A stretch of 64,000 nucleotides of DNA from Streptomyces actuosus. Its GTDB lineage: Bacteria > Actinomycetota > Actinomycetes > Streptomycetales > Streptomycetaceae. The position numbers and the translations under genes are program-made. The notes beneath the pieces were generated by a model, which saw nothing but the letters and a program-made list of their open reading frames with translations, did no database searches and was not told the origin of the DNA. Where the stretch lies: contig NZ_JAFFZS010000004.1 of NCBI RefSeq assembly GCF_016921115.1, positions 248,001-312,000 on the forward strand. The letters are read 5' to 3'. This document shows, one piece after another, positions 32,970-42,868 of this stretch; the stretch's first letter is position 1; the number at the start of each line of letters is the position of its first letter.

Positions 32970-34241
32970 TCAGGCGGTCTCGCGGACCGCGCGGGCCAGG
33001 GTCTTCATGCCCTCGTCGAGTTCCTCGGCCGTGATGGTCAGTGCGGGCAGCAGCTTGACGACCTCGCTCTCGGGGCCCGAGGTCTCGATGAGCAGGCCGA
33101 GTTCGAAGGCGCGGCGGGCGACTCGGTCGGCCCGGTCCTTGTCGTGGAACTCCAGGCCCCACACCAGGCCGCGTCCGCGGTACTCCTTCACGGCGGGCAG
33201 GTTCTCCTCGCAGATCGCGATGAGCCACTGCTCGACCTGTTCGCCGCGGGCCTGGGTCTGCTTCTCCATGGCCGAACCGTCGGTCCAGTAGGCCTCCAGC
33301 GCGGCCGTGGCGGTGACGAAGGCCGGGTTGTTGCCGCGGAAGGTGCCGTTGTGCTCGCCCGGCTCCCACAGGTCCAGCTCCGGCTTGAACAGGCACAGCG
33401 ACATCGGCAGGCCGTAGCCGCTGATGGACTTGGACACGGTGACGATGTCCGGGGTGATGCCCGCCTCCTCGAAGGAGAAGAAGGCGCCGGTGCGGCCGCA
33501 GCCCATCTGGATGTCGTCGACGATGAGCAGCATGTCCTGCCGCTCGCACAGCTCTGCCAGGCTGCGCAGCCACTCGGGACGGGCGACGTTGATGCCGCCC
33601 TCGCCCTGCACCGTCTCGACGATCACCGCGGCCGGGCGGTTGAGGCCGGACCCCTGGTCCTCCAGCAGCCGCTCGAACCACAGGAAGTCCGGCACCTGCC
33701 CGTCGAGGTAGTTGTCGAACGGCATGGGCGTGCCGTGCACCAGCGGGATACCGGCGCCGGCGCGCTTGAAGGCGTTGCCGGTGACGGCCAGGGACCCCAG
33801 GGACATGCCGTGGAAGGCGTTCGTGAACGACACGATCGACTCGCGCCCCTTCACCTTCCGCGCCAGCTTCAGCGCGGACTCCACGGCGTTGGTGCCCGTC
33901 GGGCCCGGGAACATGACCTTGTACGGCAGGTCGCGCGGGCGCAGCACCAGGTTCTGGAAGGACTCCAGGAAGGCGCGCTTGGCGGTGGTCGACATGTCGA
34001 GGCCGTGCGTGACCCCGTCCCGCATCAGGTAGTCGACCAGGGCCCGTTTCAGGACCGGGTTGTTGTGGCCGTAGTTCAGTGAGCCGGCGCCGGCGAAGAA
34101 GTCCAGGTACTCGTGGCCGTCCTCGTCGTACATCCGGCTGCCCTGGGCGCGGTCGAACACGGTGGGCCAGCCGCGGCAGTAGCTGCGTACCTCGGACTCC
34201 ACGGTCTCGAAGACGCTGAGGTCGGGCTGGGTGATGGTCAC
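32970..34241 (-). CDS. ectB: L-2,4-diaminobutyrate aminotransferase
   Basis: 423 residues, normal for EctB. PLP enzyme that transfers an amino group from glutamate to aspartate semialdehyde, the first committed step to ectoine. Motifs: [16 protein letters not shown] at the start, [38 protein letters not shown], and the PLP Lys in [17 protein letters not shown] start at 34241 with GAGGAG nine bases upstream, chosen over longer frames. Confidence 0.97.
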   Translation of the reverse strand: MTITQPDLSVFETVESEVRSYCRGWPTVFDRAQGSRMYDEDGHEYLDFFAGAGSLNYGHNNPVLKRALVDYLMRDGVTHGLDMSTTAKRAFLESFQNLVLRPRDLPYKVMFPGPTGTNAVESALKLARKVKGRESIVSFTNAFHGMSLGSLAVTGNAFKRAGAGIPLVHGTPMPFDNYLDGQVPDFLWFERLLEDQGSGLNRPAAVIVETVQGEGGINVARPEWLRSLAELCERQDMLLIVDDIQMGCGRTGAFFSFEEAGITPDIVTVSKSISGYGLPMSLCLFKPELDLWEPGEHNGTFRGNNPAFVTATAALEAYWTDGSAMEKQTQARGEQVEQWLIAICEENLPAVKEYRGRGLVWGLEFHDKDRADRVARRAFELGLLIETSGPESEVVKLLPALTITAEELDEGMKTLARAVRETA

Positions 34242-34267
34242 GGTGAATCGCTCCTCAATGCGGCTGG

Positions 34268-34783
34268 TCAGTGCGACGGGCGGGTCAACGGGCCGATGCG
34301 GTACAGGACCTCGGGGTCGTGCGGGCCGTCCGGGAAGTGCCCCGTGTCGAAGAGGACCTCCCGCTCGACGGTGGCGCCGTGGCGTGCGGCGAACGACGTG
34401 AACAACCGCTCCGAGGCGGTGTTGCCGGGGGTGATGGTCGTCTCGACGTCCGTGATCGGGTGCTCGGCGGCGAGCCGGGTGGTCAGCCCGTCGAGCAGCT
34501 GGGCGGCGAGGCCCCGGCCCCGGTACGCCGCGTCGACGGCCACCTGCCAGACGAGCAGGGTGCTCGGGCGCTCCGGCCGCACGTACCCGGTGACGAACCC
34601 GACCGGCTCCCCGTTCTCCTCGCGGGCCACTGCCGAGGTGGCGGCGAAGTCGCGGCACCACAGCAGATAGCTGTAGGAGGAGTTCAGGTCGAGGGCTTCG
34701 GAGTCCTTGGCGATGCGCCAGAGCACGGACCCGTCCGCCATCGACGGACGGTCGATGAGCAGGTCTGCTTGTGCGGCAGTCAT
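34268..34783 (-). CDS. ectA: L-2,4-diaminobutyrate N-gamma-acetyltransferase
   Basis: 171 residues. GNAT enzyme that acetylates diaminobutyrate. Motifs: LLIDRPSMADGSVLWRIAKD at the start, NSSYSYLLWCRDFAATSAVA, VDAAYRGRGLAAQLLDGL as the acetyl-CoA loop and TITPGNTASERLFTSFAARH. First gene of the operon. There is no Shine-Dalgarno-like sequence before the ATG (the preceding bases are TAAATTCAATTCGC), so the transcript may be leaderless or use another start. Confidence 0.96.
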   Translation of the reverse strand: MTAAQADLLIDRPSMADGSVLWRIAKDSEALDLNSSYSYLLWCRDFAATSAVAREENGEPVGFVTGYVRPERPSTLLVWQVAVDAAYRGRGLAAQLLDGLTTRLAAEHPITDVETTITPGNTASERLFTSFAARHGATVEREVLFDTGHFPDGPHDPEVLYRIGPLTRPSH

Positions 34784-35599
34784 GCGAATTGAATTTACCG
34801 AGAGAAATTCAAAATTGCATGGACGGTCGGGGTTCTCTGGACGTGGTTCCTGTGTTATCACGCGGGCGCGCGCAGGCGCACGATCGACCGGCAGGATGTA
34901 CCGTTTTGGTGCGGAAAAACTCCGCAAATCGACCGCCCTGTGGAACGGGTCACAAGTGCGTAACCCTGTTGAGATCGGCCCGAATTATGTCGCCCAGGGT
35001 TCGTGAATCGTTGTGTTTAGGATGGTGAGAAGCGGGCAGAAGAACATGGGAAGCTACCCATCGAAATAGTGTCGGAAATACGGGAAAAGAATTTCCGAAA
35101 CGCGCTGGAATCGTCGCGCTCCGATCGTTCCGCCCGTGCCGGCCGGACGCCGTGCCGCCTGCCCGGGTGCCGTCAGTGCCAGGCCCGGTCCGCGGCCCGG
35201 AGCGCCGGCCGGACGTCCGTGACCGGTCCCCCACTTAGTCGGCGCGGCGCCCAGCGCGGTGAGGCGGCTCGCGCGCCATGTCCGCCCTCGCCTCGGCGCC
35301 GCAGTGGTCGACGCGGGTCATCTCCCTGTCCGGCGCACCTCTGCCTGCCGCCTGAGGCAGCGACGCCTCGCCCTGCCTGACCGCGACGTCCCGCTCGGTG
35401 CGCCGTGGCCGGGCCGTCCGGTCGCCGATCGACGCGAAGTGCGCCGCACCGAGCGGGGCCAGGTCCAGGGGTGGGTGCGCCACGACGGTGCACTCCTCGG
35501 GTGCAGGGGCGCCGGGACCGGGCCCCCGTCTCCGCAGGGCTCGTCCGCCTGGTCGACCGGCGACTTCTTAGGTGGCGGGGCCTCGTAGCCATGGGATTG
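34784..35599. other. large upstream region of the ectoine operon with A/T-rich hairpins
   Basis: 816 bases between ectA (minus) and the ABC transporter promoter (plus). It should hold the ect promoter. A TAAATT just before ectA may be a -10. Two small hairpins occur at 35046-35061 (ATGGG/CCCAT) and 35072-35098 (TCGGAAAT/ATTTCCGA) in an A/T-rich stretch, so an RNA element or small RNA is possible but not identified. A doubtful short frame lies at 35235-35483. Confidence 0.4.
35235..35483 (-). CDS. possible small hypothetical protein
   Basis: 82 residues from a GTG with GAGGAG about nine bases upstream, beginning MAHPPLDLAPLGAAHFASIG. No domain or homologue is recognised, and the second half is basic and low in complexity. 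The good ribosome site is the only positive sign. It may be a decayed gene. Confidence 0.3.
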   Translation of the reverse strand: MAHPPLDLAPLGAAHFASIGDRTARPRRTERDVAVRQGEASLPQAAGRGAPDREMTRVDHCGAEARADMAREPPHRAGRRAD

Positions 35600-35629
35600 G
35601 TTTGAGACACTCAAACTTCTCCTTATAAT
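35600..35629 (+). promoter_or_regulatory. near-consensus promoter overlapped by a palindromic operator
   Basis: TTGAGA (35602-35607), a 16-base spacer and TATAAT (35624-35629) make an almost perfect vegetative promoter, rare in such a GC-rich genome. GTTTGAG-ACA-CTCAAAC (35600-35616), a 17-base perfect palindrome, covers the -35 and much of the spacer, which is a classic repressor position. It drives the amino acid ABC transporter. Confidence 0.8.
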
Positions 35630-35668
35630 CGGAACCTCATACGTCCCCTCACTCAGAAGAGGCCCCCC

Positions 35669-36520
35669 GTGAAGACGCTCTCCGGGCGCCGGACCCGCCT
35701 GCTGGCCGCCACCACCGCGACGGCCGGCCTGATGCTCGTGGCTGCCTGCACCTCCACGAACAGCGGCACCAGCGGCTCCGGCACGGCCGCCGGCGGCGTC
35801 CAGCTCGTCGAGGCGGGCCGGCTCACCACCTGTACCCACCTGCCGTACCCGCCCTTCCAGTCGGAGATCGACGGCAAGGTGCAGGGCTTCGACGTCGCCC
35901 TCGTCGACCTGGTCGCCGACAACCTCGGCGTGCAGCAGAAGATCCTCGACACGCCCTTCGAGAACTTCAAGACCGGCGCCTTTCTCAACGCCGGCAAGTG
36001 CGACGTCGCCGCGGCCGGTATGACCATCACCGACGAGCGCAGGAAGCACGTCGACTTCTCCGTGCCGTACTTCGACGCCACCCAGGCCGTCCTGGTCGAC
36101 AAGGACAGCGGCATCGGCTCGCTGGCCGACATCAAGTCCCAGGGCGTCAAGCTGGGAGCCCAGGCGCAGACCACCGGCGAGGACTACGCCAGGAGCAAGG
36201 GCTTCGACCCGGTCTCCTTCGAGTCCTCCGACGCCGTCCTCAACGGCCTGCGCACCGGACAGGTCAAGGCCGTGATCATCGACTACCCGGTCGTGCAGGG
36301 CTGGTTGAAGGACAAGGCCGAGGCCGGCGCCTTCGAGGTCGTCGACAACCTCCACACCGGTGAGCAGTACGGCTTCACGGTGAAGAAGGGCAACACCGCA
36401 CTGCGCGAGGCCCTCGACAAGGCGATCACCGACGCCAAGGCCGACGGCACCTACAAGAAGCTGTACGAGAAGTGGATCGGTCCGTACGACGCGAGCGCGG
36501 CCTCGCCCTCCGCCTCGTGA
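35669..36520 (+). CDS. polar amino acid ABC transporter, substrate-binding lipoprotein
   Basis: 283 residues. The lipoprotein signal ends in LMLVAAC, the Cys being lipidated. The mature part is a type 3 solute-binding protein with [20 protein letters not shown] at the start, [32 protein letters not shown] and [17 protein letters not shown]. These motifs fit the polar amino acid family; the ligand cannot be fixed. GTG start with an AGAAGAGG site six bases upstream. The TGA overlaps the GTG of the permease gene. Confidence 0.92.
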   Translation: MKTLSGRRTRLLAATTATAGLMLVAACTSTNSGTSGSGTAAGGVQLVEAGRLTTCTHLPYPPFQSEIDGKVQGFDVALVDLVADNLGVQQKILDTPFENFKTGAFLNAGKCDVAAAGMTITDERRKHVDFSVPYFDATQAVLVDKDSGIGSLADIKSQGVKLGAQAQTTGEDYARSKGFDPVSFESSDAVLNGLRTGQVKAVIIDYPVVQGWLKDKAEAGAFEVVDNLHTGEQYGFTVKKGNTALREALDKAITDAKADGTYKKLYEKWIGPYDASAASPSAS

Positions 36521-37353
36521 CGGCCACGGAGGTGAAGCAGGACCGGCCGCGGCCCAAGGGCCTGACCCGACGCCGCAAGCGCCGCCTGTCGCGCGGCCTG
36601 CAGTACGCGGTGTTCGTCGCCGCCGTGATCGCGCTCGCGGCCACGGCAGACTGGGGCCGCCTGCAGAACCAGTTCGCGGAAGCCGACATCGCGCGCCAGA
36701 TGTTCCCGGACGTCATCACACTGGCGCTGAGGAACACGGTGCTCTACACCGTCGCCGGCTTCGCCGTGGCGGTGGCGCTCGGCCTGGTGCTCGCGCTGAT
36801 GAGGCTGTCGTCCGTGGGACCCTACCGCTGGGTCGCCGGCGTCTACATCGAGATCTTCCGGGGCCTGCCGGCCCTGCTGATCTTCATCTTCATCGGGGTG
36901 GCCGTTCCGCTGGCCTTCCCGGGCAAGGAGATCGTCGGCGGCACCTACGGCAAGGCGGCGCTCGCCCTCGGCCTGGTCGGCGCCGCCTACGTGGCGGAGA
37001 CGCTCCGGGCGGGCATCCAGGCAGTGCCCCAGGGGCAGACGGAGGCCGCCCGCTCGCTCGGCTTCTCGCCCGCGCGCGCCATGGTCTCCATCGTCATCCC
37101 GCAGGCGTTCCGGATCGTCCTGCCGCCGCTGACCAACGAGTTCGTCATCCTCTTCAAGGACTCCTCCCTGGTGCTGCTCCTCGGCGTCACCCTGGAGGAG
37201 CGCGACCTGTCCAAGTTCGGCCGCGACCTGGCCAGTACGACCGCCAACTCCACCCCGATCCTCGTGGCCGGCCTGTGCTACCTGCTGGTGACGGTCCCGC
37301 TCGGCTTCGTCGTCCGCCGCCTGGAGGCCAAGGCCCGGGAGGCCGCCCAGTGA
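36517..37353 (+). CDS. polar amino acid ABC transporter, permease
   Basis: 278 residues. An N-terminal basic stretch is followed by five or so membrane helices. [20 protein letters not shown] starts the HisM-type domain, [15 protein letters not shown] lies next to it, and [20 protein letters not shown] is the EAA loop that contacts the ATPase. GTG start overlaps the TGA of the binding-protein gene (GTGA), so translation is coupled. Confidence 0.93.
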   Translation: MTATEVKQDRPRPKGLTRRRKRRLSRGLQYAVFVAAVIALAATADWGRLQNQFAEADIARQMFPDVITLALRNTVLYTVAGFAVAVALGLVLALMRLSSVGPYRWVAGVYIEIFRGLPALLIFIFIGVAVPLAFPGKEIVGGTYGKAALALGLVGAAYVAETLRAGIQAVPQGQTEAARSLGFSPARAMVSIVIPQAFRIVLPPLTNEFVILFKDSSLVLLLGVTLEERDLSKFGRDLASTTANSTPILVAGLCYLLVTVPLGFVVRRLEAKAREAAQ

Positions 37354-38144
37354 CCCGCCCCGAGATCCGCATCACCGACCTGCACAAGTCCTTCGGCGAC
37401 AACCGGGTGCTGCGCGGCATCGACCTGGAGATCGGCCAGGGCGAGGTCGTCTGCGTCATCGGCCCGTCCGGCTCCGGCAAGTCCACGCTGCTGCGCTGCG
37501 TCAACCTGCTGGAGGAGCCGACCTCGGGCCGGGTCTTCGTCGGCGAGTCCGAGGTCACCGACCCGGACGTCGACATCGACGCCGTACGCCGCCGCATCGG
37601 CATGGTCTTCCAGCAGTTCAACCTGTTCCCGCACCTGACGGTGACCGAGAACCTCACTCTGCCGCAGCGCCGGGTGCTGAAGCGGAGCGCCGCGCAGGCG
37701 GCCGAGGTCGCCGCGGAGAACCTGGCCCGGGTGGGCCTGTCGGAGAAGGCGGACGCCTACCCGTCCTCCCTCTCCGGCGGGCAGCAGCAGCGCGTGGCCA
37801 TCGCCCGCGCGCTGGCGATGGGCCCGGAGGTGATGCTCTTCGACGAGCCCACCTCCGCCCTCGACCCGGAACTGGTCGGCGACGTCCTCGCGGTCATGCG
37901 CATGCTCGCCCGGGAGGGCATGACGATGATGGTGGTCACCCATGAGATGACCTTCGCCCGGGAGGTCGCCGACCGGGTCGTCTTCATGGACGGCGGCGTC
38001 GTCGTGGAGGACGGCGCCCCCGCCCAGGTCATCGGCGCCCCCCGGCACGAGCGCACCCGCCACTTCCTCTCCCGCCTCCTCGACCCGGCGATGGCCGAGG
38101 TCGAGGAGGGGACCCCGGGAGAGGTGGGGACGCCCGAGGGATAG
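37350..38144 (+). CDS. polar amino acid ABC transporter, ATP-binding protein
   Basis: 264 residues. Walker [11 protein letters not shown]-loop [13 protein letters not shown], signature LSGGQQQR, Walker [15 protein letters not shown], and H-loop TMMVVTHEM. This is the GlnQ/HisP type. Its GTG overlaps the TGA of the permease gene. The operon stops here, 7 bases before the end of the convergent sortase-signal gene. The last 20 residues are acidic and non-conserved. Confidence 0.95.
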   Translation: MTRPEIRITDLHKSFGDNRVLRGIDLEIGQGEVVCVIGPSGSGKSTLLRCVNLLEEPTSGRVFVGESEVTDPDVDIDAVRRRIGMVFQQFNLFPHLTVTENLTLPQRRVLKRSAAQAAEVAAENLARVGLSEKADAYPSSLSGGQQQRVAIARALAMGPEVMLFDEPTSALDPELVGDVLAVMRMLAREGMTMMVVTHEMTFAREVADRVVFMDGGVVVEDGAPAQVIGAPRHERTRHFLSRLLDPAMAEVEEGTPGEVGTPEG

Positions 38145-38151
38145 TCCCCCG

Positions 38152-39081
38152 TCAGCCGCGGCGGCGGGCCAGCGCCAGCGCGCCGCCGCCCGCGAGCAGC
38201 AGTGCCGCGGCCCCGCCCGCGACGTACGGCGTCACCGGGCTCCCGCCGGTCTCGGCCAGACCGGCCCGCCCGACCTCCGCCGGAGCGGCGGCCTGCTGCG
38301 GCTCGACCCGTCGCCCCGGCTCGTCGGCCGGGGCCGTCCCGGACGGCCCCGAGGGCGCGGGCGCTGCCTCCGCCGTCGCTCCGGGGCTGGTGCAGGAGGC
38401 CTTCGCGAGCGACAACTCGCCCTCGACCTCGGCCACATTGAGCTTGAGCGGGTTGATGGACACGCTCAGTTCGAGGGCGGTCGCGGCGGCCGTCCGTGAG
38501 GTCGTCTCCCGCTGGGACAGCTCCAGTCGCACCTCACCGACCCCCGGCAGCTTCACCCGGGTCGGGCCGCCGGCGGTGAGGGTCACCCGCTTGCCGAGGA
38601 CGGTGACGCTCCCCACTACATCGGCCCGCGCGACCGGAGCCTTCCCCGCCTCGCAGACGGCGCTGGAGGTGACGCCGTCCACCTCGACGAGGGACAGCAG
38701 CGGCAGGCCCGGGACATGGAGCCGGGCGTGGGCGAGCTCGGTCCGCGCCTCGGCCCTGTGGGCGTCGACGGTGGCCCGGGCCGACGCGACCTCGGCGCTC
38801 AGCACGCTGAACGGCCGCCCGCCGTCGACGCCGTCGAGTCGCGCGGTCAGCGCCGTTCGGTCGGCGCTCCGCGGAGCCTGGACCTCGTTGAGGGAGACCG
38901 CGAGGGGGACGTTCACGGTCTTGTCGAGCAGGGCCACGTCGAGGCCGGTGCGCAGGACGGCGGCGCTCGCGCGGCCTGGTTCGCCGGTCGCGTGGGCGGG
39001 GCCCGCCCCGGCCACGGCCGCGGGACCGGCGGTCAGGACGGTGGCCGCGGCGACGGCGGCGAGACGGCGGCGTGCGGGCAT
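38152..39081 (-). CDS. secreted cell-wall protein with LAETG sortase signal
   Basis: 309 residues. A signal peptide (PARRRLAAVAAATVLTAG, cleavage near AHA) leads into a beta-rich domain of unknown family with two cysteines (AVCEAG and ASCTSPG), then a Pro/Ala-rich stalk. The C-terminus has the sorting signal LAETGGSP, a hydrophobic helix and the tail ARRRG. LA.TG is the signal of class E sortases, which are usual in Streptomyces, so the protein should be linked to peptidoglycan. ATG 39081 is chosen; a GTG 21 bases upstream has GGGGG before it and is an alternative. Confidence 0.82.
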   Translation of the reverse strand: MPARRRLAAVAAATVLTAGPAAVAGAGPAHATGEPGRASAAVLRTGLDVALLDKTVNVPLAVSLNEVQAPRSADRTALTARLDGVDGGRPFSVLSAEVASARATVDAHRAEARTELAHARLHVPGLPLLSLVEVDGVTSSAVCEAGKAPVARADVVGSVTVLGKRVTLTAGGPTRVKLPGVGEVRLELSQRETTSRTAAATALELSVSINPLKLNVAEVEGELSLAKASCTSPGATAEAAPAPSGPSGTAPADEPGRRVEPQQAAAPAEVGRAGLAETGGSPVTPYVAGGAAALLLAGGGALALARRRG

Positions 39082-39713
39082 GGGGACGGTCGTTCCGTTC
39101 ACGATGGGGGACCCCCAGGGGAGACATGCTTCGGGACCCCGCAAGGATTACGTACGAAGAGTGAACGGGACGCGATCCTGCGTGACTTCACCCCAAAGGG
39201 GGTTTTCCGGGACTGCTTTCGATTCTTCTGGTACGCCCGTTCCCGCAGGGGCCGCCGATTCCCCCACACGGAGGGCGCGCGACGGGTGCGGGGGAGGCCG
39301 GCAGGGGAGCGCGGCGCCGCGGAGATCCGTCAGTGCCGCCCGGGGGAGGGGCTGCGAAAGTCCCGCAGCTCCGCCCGCCCCGCGCGGCCGCGACCTCCTC
39401 CCGCACGCCCCGGTGCCGTCACCGGAAGGTTCACCGGCTCGCGCCCCCGGCACCTCGCCGCGCCGTCGCACCTCCCGAGCACATCCCGCACACGGGCCGC
39501 TCCGCCTTGCGCTGTACCGCACCGGACGCCGCGAACTCTGCGGCAGACCTTCCCGGTCACCGCCGCCAAGCGCGCCGCCGGAAGCGCTGCGGTACGACGT
39601 CCCTCGACCGCAGCGCCGTCGTGGCCGGTCGCGCAGCTCCCGGGGCCTTCGGGGCGCAGTCGAACCGCAGTCGAACCGCAGTGGACTTCGCCGGACCTGC
39701 TCAGCGGACCTGC
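39082..39713. other. gap, no gene seen
   Basis: 632 bases between the start of the sortase-signal gene (minus) and the end of the amidohydrolase gene (minus). Frames in it have no ribosome site and look like artefacts of base composition. It should hold the promoter of the sortase-signal gene near 39150-39230, where the sequence is least GC-rich. Confidence 0.45.
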
Positions 39714-40808
39714 TCAGCCGACGACACGACCGTCGAGCACGACCCGGCGCGGCGCGGCCAGCACCCGCACGTCGGCCCGCGGATCGCCCTCGTACACCAC
39801 GAGGTCCGCCGGGGCACCCTCCTCCAGCGCCGGGCGTCCCAGCCAGGCGCGGGCGCCCCAGGCCGTCGCCGACAGCGCCGCCACCGGCGGGATCCCGGCC
39901 GTGACGAGTTCCGCGACCTCGCCCGCGACCAGGCCGTGGGCCAGGGAACCGCCCGCGTCGGTGCCGACGTACACCGGGACACCGGCGTCGTAGGCCGCGC
40001 GCACGGTGTCGTAGCGGCGGGCGTGCAGCCGCCGCATGTGGTCCGCCCACACCGGGTACCGTCCCTCACCGCCCGCCGCGAGCTGCGGGAAGGTGGCGAT
40101 GTTCACCAGCGTCGGCACGATCGCGACGCCCCGCTCCGCGAACAGCGGGATCGTGTCCTCGGTGAGGCCGGTGGCGTGCTCGATGCAGTCGATGCCCGCC
40201 TCGACCAGGTCCCGCAGGGAGTCCTCGGCGAAGCAGTGGGCGGTGACCCGGGCTCCGAGCCGGTGCGCCTCGGCGATCGCCGCCGTGACGGCCTCCCGGG
40301 GCCAGCAGGCAGAGAGATCCCCGAGGTCGCGGTCGATCCAGTCGCCGACCAGCTTGACCCAGCCGTCACCGCGCCGGGCCTCCTGCGCCACGTACGCGAC
40401 GAGCTGGTCCGGCTCGATCTCGTGGCCGTAGTTGCGCATGTAGCGCCGGGTCCGGGCGATGTGGCGGCCGGCCCGGATGATCCTCGGCAGGTCGCCGCGG
40501 TCGTCGATCCAGCGGGTGTCGGACGGCGACCCCGCGTCCCGGATCAGCAGCGTCCCCGCATCCCGGTCGGTGAGCGCCTGCTTCTCGGCCACGTCCACGG
40601 GCACCGGCCCCTCGTGGCCGAGCCCCACGTGGCAGTGGGCGTCGACGAGCCCGGGCAGCGCCCACCCCTCGACCGTGCGCACGTCGCGTGCCCCGGCAGG
40701 CCGCTCGAAGGACACCCGCCCGCCGATCACCCACAGTTCGTCCCGCACGTCCTCGGGCCCGACCAGAACCCGCCCCTTCACCCGCAGCACCGCGCGATCG
40801 TCGCTCAT
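39714..40808 (-). CDS. amidohydrolase-family metal-dependent hydrolase
   Basis: 364 residues. TIM-barrel amidohydrolase with HxH motif in LPGLVDAHCHVGLG, the metal Lys in GWVKLVGDW, then VTAHCFAE and IEHATGL (His ligands), and YVGTDAGGSLAHG (metal Asp). The last 60 residues contribute to the beta-sandwich (GAPADLVVYEGDPRADVRVL). The pattern is of the imidazolonepropionase/dipeptidase-like group. Substrate unknown. ATG with AGGG about nine bases upstream. A dispersed repeat copy lies 12 bases upstream of the start. Confidence 0.88.
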   Translation of the reverse strand: MSDDRAVLRVKGRVLVGPEDVRDELWVIGGRVSFERPAGARDVRTVEGWALPGLVDAHCHVGLGHEGPVPVDVAEKQALTDRDAGTLLIRDAGSPSDTRWIDDRGDLPRIIRAGRHIARTRRYMRNYGHEIEPDQLVAYVAQEARRGDGWVKLVGDWIDRDLGDLSACWPREAVTAAIAEAHRLGARVTAHCFAEDSLRDLVEAGIDCIEHATGLTEDTIPLFAERGVAIVPTLVNIATFPQLAAGGEGRYPVWADHMRRLHARRYDTVRAAYDAGVPVYVGTDAGGSLAHGLVAGEVAELVTAGIPPVAALSATAWGARAWLGRPALEEGAPADLVVYEGDPRADVRVLAAPRRVVLDGRVVG

Positions 40809-40819
40809 GCGCGACACCC

Positions 40820-40916
40820 TAGTGCCGCAACAGAGGGCGTTCGCCCCGTCGCGGCACCCGGCACGCTGACTCCCACCGCCCCAAGGGCGCGGGCGGTGCC
40901 CCACCCGCCGCACCGG
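40820..40916 (+). repeat. dispersed intergenic repeat, copy 2
   Basis: Closely similar to 7095-7189: shared GCCGCAACAG, CGCCCCGTC, CACCCGGC-like and CCAAGGGCG blocks in the same order, with base changes between. The hairpin CACCGCCC/GGGCGGTG replaces the paired bases in copy 1, so pairing is kept. It lies just upstream of the amidohydrolase start. Confidence 0.7.
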
Positions 40917-41276
40917 CCGAAAGGCCCGCTGGTGGAAGCACCATGACGCGCGCCGGCCGAACTCTGCAGAGCTGCGGATCAGAAGGCTGCATGCGAACTC
41001 CAGGTGCCTGCCGTCACCGCGGCTCCGTGATGCGCCGTCCCGCGGTGGGCGGGGCGGACCGCGGGAATTGCGTTTCCCTGCCGCCACTTTTTACACCGCG
41101 CCATCTCGACGGCATGGCGCGCCAGTTCAGAGAAATCGCGCGATCCGGTCACAGCATCCTCTTTCTCGAATTCACGCGGGCCGATTGAACCAGCCATGCG
41201 ACACACGCGTACGAGGCGACAAGAATCCGCTTCGGGGAGCTGGACGGGTTCCTCCTGACCGACGGAAATGAGATCC
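40917..41276. other. leader of the DUF1996 gene
   Basis: 360 bases, partly A/T-rich (AGAGAAATCGCG, TTTCTCGAATTC). No gene recognised. The promoter of the DUF1996 gene is expected here. Confidence 0.4.
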
Positions 41277-42753
41277 ATGCAACGCACCCGGCGAAGGGAA
41301 TCGCCACTGCCGAAGATCACCGTCGCGGCGGTCGCCGCCCTCGTCGTGGGAGGTGGCGGACTCTTCGCCGCCAACTTCCACGCCAACGCCCGGACGGACG
41401 AGGGGGCCGGCTCCCCGAAGACCCTGCGAGCCGGTGCCGGCGCGGCCGCGCTGGACTGCCCGGACGTCGGCAGCGCGCTGACCGACGTACCCGAACGGGT
41501 CCAGGACGGTGTGGACCGCCAAGTGGCCGCTCTGGACGACCAGGTGTCCGCGTTCTACACCCGCCTGAACCTGCCGGACACCCGGAAGGCCGAGGCGGAG
41601 AACCCGGGCTTCGTCGACGAGACCGTCCTGCGGCCCCTGGCCGAGCGCCGGGGCGTGATCCTCGTACGCATCGCCGACCTCATCGGCGAGGTCGGCACGC
41701 GGCCCACGGGCCTGGAGGAACTCGCCGCCTGCACGGTGAAGGAGACCGGGGCTCCGGACGCGGGCGGCGCCGCGGACGGAGGCGGGGCTGCGAACGGGGG
41801 CGGCGGAGGAGACGGCGGGGGCGGCGGAGCCGGGGGCGGGGTGGCCGGGCCGGTCGCGGACGACTTCGTGGACATCACGACGGTCCAGCCGAACGTACGG
41901 CGCCCGGCGACCGGGCCGGACGGGTCGACCGGTACGTTCACGAGTTCCTGCGGCACCAACGCGGGCGGGAAGTTCAACACCGACAACCTCATCGTCGCGC
42001 CGGGCGTCTCCAACGGCGCACACCACACCCACGACTACATCGGCAATCAGGCCACCGACGCGTTCGCGAGTGACCAGGACCTGGCCGCCGCCGGTACGAC
42101 CTGTGCGAATCAGGGCGACAGGTCGACCTACTACTGGCCGGTGCTGCGACTTCAGAACGGAAAGGACGAATTCGACGCCGACCGCGACGGCGGCGGAAAA
42201 GAAGGAAACATCGGGGAGATCCAGCGGGCCGAGCAGGCGGACATCACCTTCGTCGGAAATCCGACGAGCAAGGTGGTGGCCATGCCGAAATTCCTGAGGA
42301 TCATCACCGGTGACGCCAAGGCATTCACCAACGGGGACAAGAACGCCAACGCCTCCTGGAGCTGCACCGGGTTCGAGGACCGGCAGCTCAAGGACAAATA
42401 CCCGCTCTGCCCCGACGGCAGCAAGGTGGTGCGGACCTTCCACTTCCAGAGCTGCTGGGACGGGCGGAACATCGACAGCGCCGACCACCGCACCCACGTG
42501 GCCTTCGCGGATCCGGACAGCGGAGCGTGCCCCGACGGCTTCCGGGCCGTCCCGCAGCTCGTACAGCGCCTGGTCTTCGACGCGCCGAGGCCGGTGTTCG
42601 ACGGCGCGAACCGCAGCGTCTTCGCCGTGGACGGCTTCCCCGAGCAACTGCACAAGCCGATCACGGACCACGACGACTTCATCAACGTCTTCGACGAGGA
42701 CCTGATGAACCCGGATGGTCGACTGCATCAACTCGGGCAGGCAGTGCTCCTGA
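41277..42753 (+). CDS. secreted DUF1996 protein, single-base frameshift near the 3' end
   Basis: A signal-anchor or signal peptide ([20 protein letters not shown]) starts a protein with a helical region (about 60-155), a Gly-rich linker (about 165-190), and a DUF1996 domain from about 200: [45 protein letters not shown] and [20 protein letters not shown]. The expected tail [14 protein letters not shown] then stop is present in the +1 frame: there is one extra C at 42711-42712. In the unshifted frame the reading runs on for 500 bases antisense into the cobC gene. The perfect terminator at 42766-42806 confirms the true end. Either an error in the sequence or a real mutation affecting only the last 14 residues. 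Confidence 0.8.
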
Positions 42754-42765
42754 CCCCCGGGACAC

Positions 42766-42806
42766 CCGAGGTCCGGCGCCCGGACGAGCCGGGCGCCGGA
42801 CCTCGG
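42766..42806. terminator. terminator after the DUF1996 gene
   Basis: Perfect 17-base-pair stem (CCGAGGTCCGGCGCCCG and its complement) with a 7-base loop, 12 bases after the frame-corrected stop, between that gene and the convergent cobC gene. Confidence 0.88.
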
Positions 42807-42868
42807 ACGTCGGGCGCCGCCCCCCGACGGGTCGGTGGGGACGGGGACCGAACTGCCGGGGGCGGAGG

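Noticed and set aside
39418..39435. PHO box near 39.4 kb
   Set aside because: GTCACC and GTTCACC are near each other but not in 11-base register, and no phosphate gene follows.
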